This document shows, one piece after another, positions 60,042-64,000 of a stretch of DNA of 64,000 nucleotides. The DNA is from Candidatus Enterococcus myersii. GTDB taxonomy: Bacteria; Bacillota; Bacilli; Lactobacillales; Enterococcaceae. Within the stretch, counting starts at the first letter, position 1; each line of letters begins with the position of its first letter. The position numbers and the translations under genes are program-made. Under the pieces are notes generated by a model, which was not told where the DNA came from, did not search any database, and was given only the letters and a program-made list of their open reading frames with translations. The stretch covers positions 62,001 to 126,000 of the forward strand of contig NZ_JAFLVT010000006.1 in the NCBI RefSeq assembly GCF_017316025.1. The letters run 5' to 3'.

Positions 60042-60293
60042 ACATAGTCAGCTTATTTTATTAGTAATAGGTCGTCATTTTGGGACAAGTTATAAATTTG
60101 CTGAAATGATTCGGATTGAAAAAAACAGGAATTCAATTTACAATCGTGGTCTATCTTTTGGTTAAATAACTAGAATGTTTGCAATCAGATAGAAGTATAA
60201 TCCCAGGATGATATAAATGATATAACCGACAGTAAAAGTGTAGGTGCCATTTTAATGGGTGGCAAAACCTACTAAAAATCTGTCTGTAATTAA
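60042..60293. other. Intergenic region
   Basis: I see no supported gene between the GlsB-like gene and the terminator pair. The stretch is AT-rich and unremarkable. Confidence 0.4.
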
Positions 60294-60348
60294 AAAAACT
60301 GCAAGTGCAGGTAAAGTCACGAGACTTTGCCTGCACTTGCTTTTTTTA
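60294..60348. terminator. Bidirectional terminator
   Basis: GCAAGTGCAGGTAAAGT pairs with ACTTTGCCTGCACTTGC, with an A-run before and a T-run after. It serves converging genes. Confidence 0.88.
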
Positions 60349-61965
60349 TGCTAGTTTTACGACAAATGTTTCGTAAGGCAGTAAGTTCAACTGATTTAAA
60401 TGGTGATACGTATGGGGATAGTTTGTGATAATCGTTTCTGTGGCGGCATAAGGCAATGAGACTGCTTGTTTGCTGTCAGAAAAATTCGCACAAATAAGCC
60501 AAGTTTCCCCTTCGTAGCTGCGAGTATAGGCAAAAATATTTTCAGCGGTATCCAGTAAGTCATAATCTCCCCAGACAATTAGCGGATATTTTTTTCGCAA
60601 CTGAATTAATTTTTGGTAGGTGTAAAAAATGGATTCAGGATCATCCAGCCGGGTTTGCGCATTAATAGTTGTGTAGTTGGGATTTAAATTGTACCACGGA
60701 GTTACGTTTTCTCCTGTAAAGCCAGCATTAGGCACATTAGACCACTGCATTGGCGTACGGGCGTTGTCACGACCTTTAGTATTAATGGCTTGCCAAATTG
60801 TTGCCTCACTGCTGCCTTTAGCTTTTTCTTCTTCATAGTAATGAATACTTTCAATATCATCTAATTGGCTAATTTTATCGACGTATTGGTTGGTCATGCC
60901 CAATTCTTCACCTTGATAAATAAAAGGAGTCCCCCGCATCAAATGGAGTAAAATGGCCAACATCTTACTGCTTTTCGTGGGGTAATCAGCTACATTGCCC
61001 CAACGAGATAAAATCCGTGGTTGGTCGTGATTACTCCAAAATAAACTATTCCAAGCTTCTTTTGGTAAGTCTGTTTGCCAGCGGGATAGCACCGTTTTTA
61101 ACTCGGAGACATTTAAGGACTTCAAATTCCATTTTGAAGTTTTGGCAACTTCATCTAAGGCCATATGTTGAAATTGAAAGACCATCGACAGCTCTTTTCT
61201 CTTAGGATCTGTATACAAAGGAGCAGTTAATGGCGTGACACTACCAGTTTCGCCGATGGTTACAACGTCGTGTCCTGCTAAAACTTCGCGATACATTTCT
61301 TGTAAATATGGATGTAAGGCGGGGCCGTCCCCAATAATTTTTTGATCGGGAATTTTACCAATTAATTCGATCACATCTAAGCGAAAACCACCGACGCCTT
61401 TTTGCAGCCAGAAATTCATAATTTTCCATACTTCTTTGCGCACAGCAGGATTTTCCCAATTCAAATCGGGTTGTTCTTTGGCAAATAGATGGAAATAATA
61501 TTCGTTTGTTGCGGGCAAGTGTTCCCACGCACAGCCGCCAAAAAATGAATTTAAGTCATTTGGCAACCCATTTTTATCAGAACGAAAAATGTAATAATCC
61601 TTATAATGTGGATCGCCTGCTAAGGCTTTTTTAAACCAAGGATGTTCACTGGAGGTATGATTGACTACTAAGTCCATGATGATTTTTATGCCCGCTTTTT
61701 TTGCAGCGGCAATTAATTCTTCCATATCTGCCATCGTGCCAAATTCTGGCATAATAGCGCAATAATCACTCACATCATAGCCATTATCGACATTAGGAGA
61801 TGCAAAAACTGGCGAGAGCCAAATGGCGTCGATCCCCAATTTTTCTAAGTAAGATAAACGCGCGGTAATTCCTTTAATATCGCCAATGCCGTCATTGTTG
61901 CTATCTTGGAAACTCCGGGGATAAATTTGATAAAAAACGCTTTGTTGCCACCATTTTGATGCCAT
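60346..61965 (-). CDS. GH13 oligo-1,6-glucosidase/glucan alpha-1,6-glucosidase
   Basis: This 539-residue alpha-glucosidase has GH13 signatures: YQIYPRSFQDSNNDGIGDIKGI, DLVVNHTS, GFRLDVIELIGKI (nucleophile Asp), TIGETG (acid Glu) and WSNHDQPR. The DGIGD element fits subfamily 31 enzymes such as DexB or MalL. It hydrolyses isomaltose- or panose-type sugars. It is divergent from a sugar ABC transporter. AAGGAG is seven bases from the ATG. Confidence 0.93.
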   Translation of the reverse strand: MASKWWQQSVFYQIYPRSFQDSNNDGIGDIKGITARLSYLEKLGIDAIWLSPVFASPNVDNGYDVSDYCAIMPEFGTMADMEELIAAAKKAGIKIIMDLVVNHTSSEHPWFKKALAGDPHYKDYYIFRSDKNGLPNDLNSFFGGCAWEHLPATNEYYFHLFAKEQPDLNWENPAVRKEVWKIMNFWLQKGVGGFRLDVIELIGKIPDQKIIGDGPALHPYLQEMYREVLAGHDVVTIGETGSVTPLTAPLYTDPKRKELSMVFQFQHMALDEVAKTSKWNLKSLNVSELKTVLSRWQTDLPKEAWNSLFWSNHDQPRILSRWGNVADYPTKSSKMLAILLHLMRGTPFIYQGEELGMTNQYVDKISQLDDIESIHYYEEEKAKGSSEATIWQAINTKGRDNARTPMQWSNVPNAGFTGENVTPWYNLNPNYTTINAQTRLDDPESIFYTYQKLIQLRKKYPLIVWGDYDLLDTAENIFAYTRSYEGETWLICANFSDSKQAVSLPYAATETIITNYPHTYHHLNQLNLLPYETFVVKLA

Positions 61966-61999
61966 GATAAAACTCCTTTCAAAAAAATAAACTTTTAGT

Positions 62000-62215
62000 G
62001 AAACGTTTTTCTTGTTTAGTGAAATATTTGCAGCTAGATTTTACCATGAAATTGCTTTCAAATGGTTGTTTTATTAAAATATTGTCATTTAATTTTTGAT
62101 AAATGCTTATTTAACACTGATTTTACTCGTTATGAAAAGTTTTTTTATAAAAAATCGTAGAAAACGGTTGCAAATTAAATCGCGGCATTATATACTCTGT
62201 TCGTAGAAACGTTTC
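62000..62215. promoter_or_regulatory. Divergent sugar-operon control region
   Basis: LacI/MalR-type operators GAAACGTTTT (62000-62009) and GAAACGTTTC (62206-62215) face the two divergent genes. TTGCAA (62168-62173) and TATACT (62191-62196) with a 17-base spacer form the ABC-operon promoter. A cre-like sequence AGAAAACGGTTGCA (62159-62172) overlaps the -35. Confidence 0.68.
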
Positions 62216-62243
62216 ACCAAAAATGAAATACGGAGGAAGAAAG

Positions 62244-63494
62244 ATGAAGATTTCGAAAAAGCTTTGTTTATTGGGTGTAACAGCAGCGATGACACTGGGT
62301 GTTTTAGCAGGTTGCGGGTCAGGTTCTGGCGGAGATTCTGCTAAAGATGACAAGGTCTTAAATATTTGGGGTATGGGAGAAGAAGTGAAACAATTATCCA
62401 AAATGACGGATAAATTCACAGATGAAACTGGGATCGAAGTTAAAATCCAGTCTATTCCTTGGTCAAATGCCCACGATAAATTATTAACAGCTGTTGCTTC
62501 TAAGAGTGGCCCAGACGTATTGCAAATGGGGACAACTTGGATGCCTGAATTCCAAAAAGCTGGTGCTTTAGCAGACATGAGCAAGTACATTGAAAAATAC
62601 GACAATTTAAAAGCTGAAAACTTCTATCATGGTTCTGTTGAAACGACAAAATTTGACGACAAATATTACGGTATTCCGTGGGCAGCTGAAACACGCGTAC
62701 TATTTTACCGTACCGATGTTTTAGAAAAAGTTGGCTATAAAGAAGCGCCAAAAACTTGGGAAGAATTAGAAGATGCTGCTAAAAAATTAGCCGCTCGTGG
62801 CGATGACAAATACGGTATCAACATCGACAGCAAAGAACAAACACTAGGCTTTATGTTTGCTCGTCAAAATGGTTCACCATTATTAGAAGATGGCAAACCT
62901 GTCTTCAATAAAAAACCTTTTGTTGACGCTGTTTCTTACTTGAATGACTTTATCCAAAAAGGTTACTCACCAAAAGAAGATTTAGGTTTGGATGTATCGC
63001 AAACTTTCTCTGGTGACGATGCAATGGTACCAATGTTTATCAGTGGTCCTTGGATGGCAAAAACTGTAAAAGATACAGTAAAAGATGTAGATGGCAAATG
63101 GGCGATTGCAACATTGCCGAAAAAAGAAAACAACATTTCTTCAATGGGTGGCTCAAACTTAACTATTTTTGAATACTCTAAGAAAAAAGATGATGCAGCG
63201 AAATTCATCGAATTTATGGCCCGTCCTGAAAATCAATTAGAGTGGATGAAATTAACTGACGCACTTCCAACTGCTTTAAAAGCTTGGGAAGATGATTCTT
63301 TGAAATCTGATCCTGTTTACAGCGTCTTTAACGAACAATTACAAAACTCTGAACCAATGCCTTTAATCCCTGAATTTGAAGAAATCGCACAAAACTACTT
63401 GAAACACTTTGAACAAATCTATCTTGGCGGCGCCAACGTTCAAAAAGAAATGGATGCTTTCAACCAAGAGTCAGAAACTACTTTAAATAAATAA
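62244..63494 (+). CDS. Sugar (maltodextrin-type) ABC transporter substrate-binding lipoprotein
   Basis: This 416-residue lipoprotein has the signal MKISKKLCLLGVTAAMTLGVLAGC (lipobox LAGC) and an SBP_bac_1 fold (LNIWGMGEEVKQLSKMTDKFTDETGIEVKIQ, WMPEFQKAGALADMSKYIEKY). It captures oligosaccharides outside the membrane. The next gene is a MalF-like permease. GGAGGAA sits before ATG 62244; an earlier in-frame ATG (62223) lacks a ribosome site. Confidence 0.92.
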   Translation: MKISKKLCLLGVTAAMTLGVLAGCGSGSGGDSAKDDKVLNIWGMGEEVKQLSKMTDKFTDETGIEVKIQSIPWSNAHDKLLTAVASKSGPDVLQMGTTWMPEFQKAGALADMSKYIEKYDNLKAENFYHGSVETTKFDDKYYGIPWAAETRVLFYRTDVLEKVGYKEAPKTWEELEDAAKKLAARGDDKYGINIDSKEQTLGFMFARQNGSPLLEDGKPVFNKKPFVDAVSYLNDFIQKGYSPKEDLGLDVSQTFSGDDAMVPMFISGPWMAKTVKDTVKDVDGKWAIATLPKKENNISSMGGSNLTIFEYSKKKDDAAKFIEFMARPENQLEWMKLTDALPTALKAWEDDSLKSDPVYSVFNEQLQNSEPMPLIPEFEEIAQNYLKHFEQIYLGGANVQKEMDAFNQESETTLNK

Positions 63495-63550
63495 TCGTGG
63501 TATAAAAATTTAACAGCTAAGAAGTGTTAAATCGTGGCCACAAATTTTTT

Positions 63551-63592
63551 AGGAGTGGTCCAAAAGTCCTGTTTGGACTTTTAACCACTCCT
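63551..63592 (+). terminator. Hairpin between binding protein and permease genes
   Basis: AGGAGTGGT plus CAAAAGTCC pairs with GGACTTTT plus ACCACTCCT. The T-run is modest, so it may lower permease expression relative to the binding protein. Confidence 0.78.
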
Positions 63593-63645
63593 TACTTTTG
63601 TCAATTCCTACAATTCACGAAATTATTTTGAAGGGGGCGCTTCCA

Positions 63646-64000
63646 TTGCGAAAAGCCAAAACCACCAAAGCACCATATCTTTTCATTGCTCCAGCCTTGA
63701 TTTTACTTTTGCTATTTTCAATTATTCCTATCTTTGTTGCATTTTTTATTAGTTTTACTGATATGAGTCTTGTTGGGCTCGCCGACTGGTCACAAATTAA
63801 ATTTGTTGCGTTTAAAAACTATCAAGATATTGTTTTGGACCCTGTTTTTCTAAAGAGTATTAAAAATACGCTCTTTTATGTGGTATTTGGGGTGCCGGTT
63901 GTTATTGCCTTATCAATGGGTTTGGCGTTAATGATTAATTTTGGTAAAAATCGAATTTTTTCTGCTTTTCGGATGATTTTTTACACACCGGCGATTACAA
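63646..64000 (+). CDS. Sugar ABC transporter permease, MalF-like (3' end outside window)
   Basis: The open frame from TTG 63646 reads LRKAKTTKAPYLFIAPALIL, then IPIFVAFFISFTDMSL and FKNYQDIV, then NTLFYVVFGVPVVIALSMGLALM. This is the start of a binding-protein-dependent permease. GAAGGGGG lies before the start. It continues past the right edge and is the second gene of the operon. Confidence 0.85.
   Translation, partial: MRKAKTTKAPYLFIAPALILLLLFSIIPIFVAFFISFTDMSLVGLADWSQIKFVAFKNYQDIVLDPVFLKSIKNTLFYVVFGVPVVIALSMGLALMINFGKNRIFSAFRMIFYTPAIT

Noticed and set aside
62000-62009. GAAACGTTTT as a CcpA cre site
   Set aside because: It lacks the outer cre bases. A LacI/MalR-type operator is the better reading.

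Overview
The window looks like an Enterococcus or close relative (low-GC Lactobacillales). The core order yaaA-recF-gyrB-gyrA ... rpsF-ssb-rpsR-gdpP-rplI ... dnaB is the one found just clockwise of dnaA/dnaN in enterococci. Nearly all core genes are on the + strand. ParB parS sites and DnaA boxes are present, so this is origin-proximal DNA read on the leading strand. dnaA and dnaN are not in view.

Layout: (1) 1-4.2 kb, a LicT-controlled aryl-beta-glucoside operon (licT end, RAT/terminator, bglP, bglA), followed by three tandem palindromic repeats. (2) 4.8-16.5 kb, the replication/ribosome core, with a 1.2 kb gene-free stretch (12.7-13.9 kb) that carries DnaA boxes and parS sites. (3) 16.8-20.8 kb, a PadR/DUF1700 envelope-stress type cluster, a DUF6273 protein and a membrane MutS-like ATPase. 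(4) 21.1-29.1 kb, an AT-rich sugar island: a PRD activator plus fructose-type PTS, then a GatZ-like protein, transaldolase and transketolase. Both halves start from matching activator-type promoters. (5) 30.1-39.3 kb, dnaB, a divergent ComK-like/sigma-like pair, a VanZ protein, a YjdF gene with its riboswitch, and small accessory genes. (6) 39.5-44.7 kb, a galactitol-type PTS with a class II aldolase, a PfkB kinase and a DeoR repressor. (7) 44.9-47.3 kb, an isochorismatase-like hydrolase, a gene remnant, an AbrB/Doc toxin-antitoxin pair and an orphan. (8) 47.5-59.6 kb, a peptide-uptake region: a methionine T-box, an OppA-like lipoprotein, pepT, a second oppA behind a CodY-type promoter, and oppBCDF, followed by a tandem repeat array and a degenerate TnpB gene with a guide-RNA-like locus. 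(9) 59.8-64 kb, a GlsB-like protein, an alpha-1,6-glucosidase and the start of a maltodextrin-type ABC transporter.

The most interesting locus is 58.2-59.6 kb. The protein keeps the TnpB fold but has lost all three RuvC acidic residues and the zinc ribbon. No tnpA is nearby. A structured RNA with its own terminator lies directly downstream. This matches the nuclease-dead TnpB-derived repressors (TldR) that are known to include an enterococcal, oppF-linked group. The putative guide starts with seven bases identical to a TTTAA-flanked site between the -35 and -10 of the oppA promoter in the same window. With two one-base gaps, 13 guide bases align. I therefore propose an RNA-guided repressor that controls its neighbouring peptide transporter, in parallel with CodY (promoter) and the methionine T-box (first OppA/PepT unit). 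The protein call is strong. The exact guide and target are a hypothesis.
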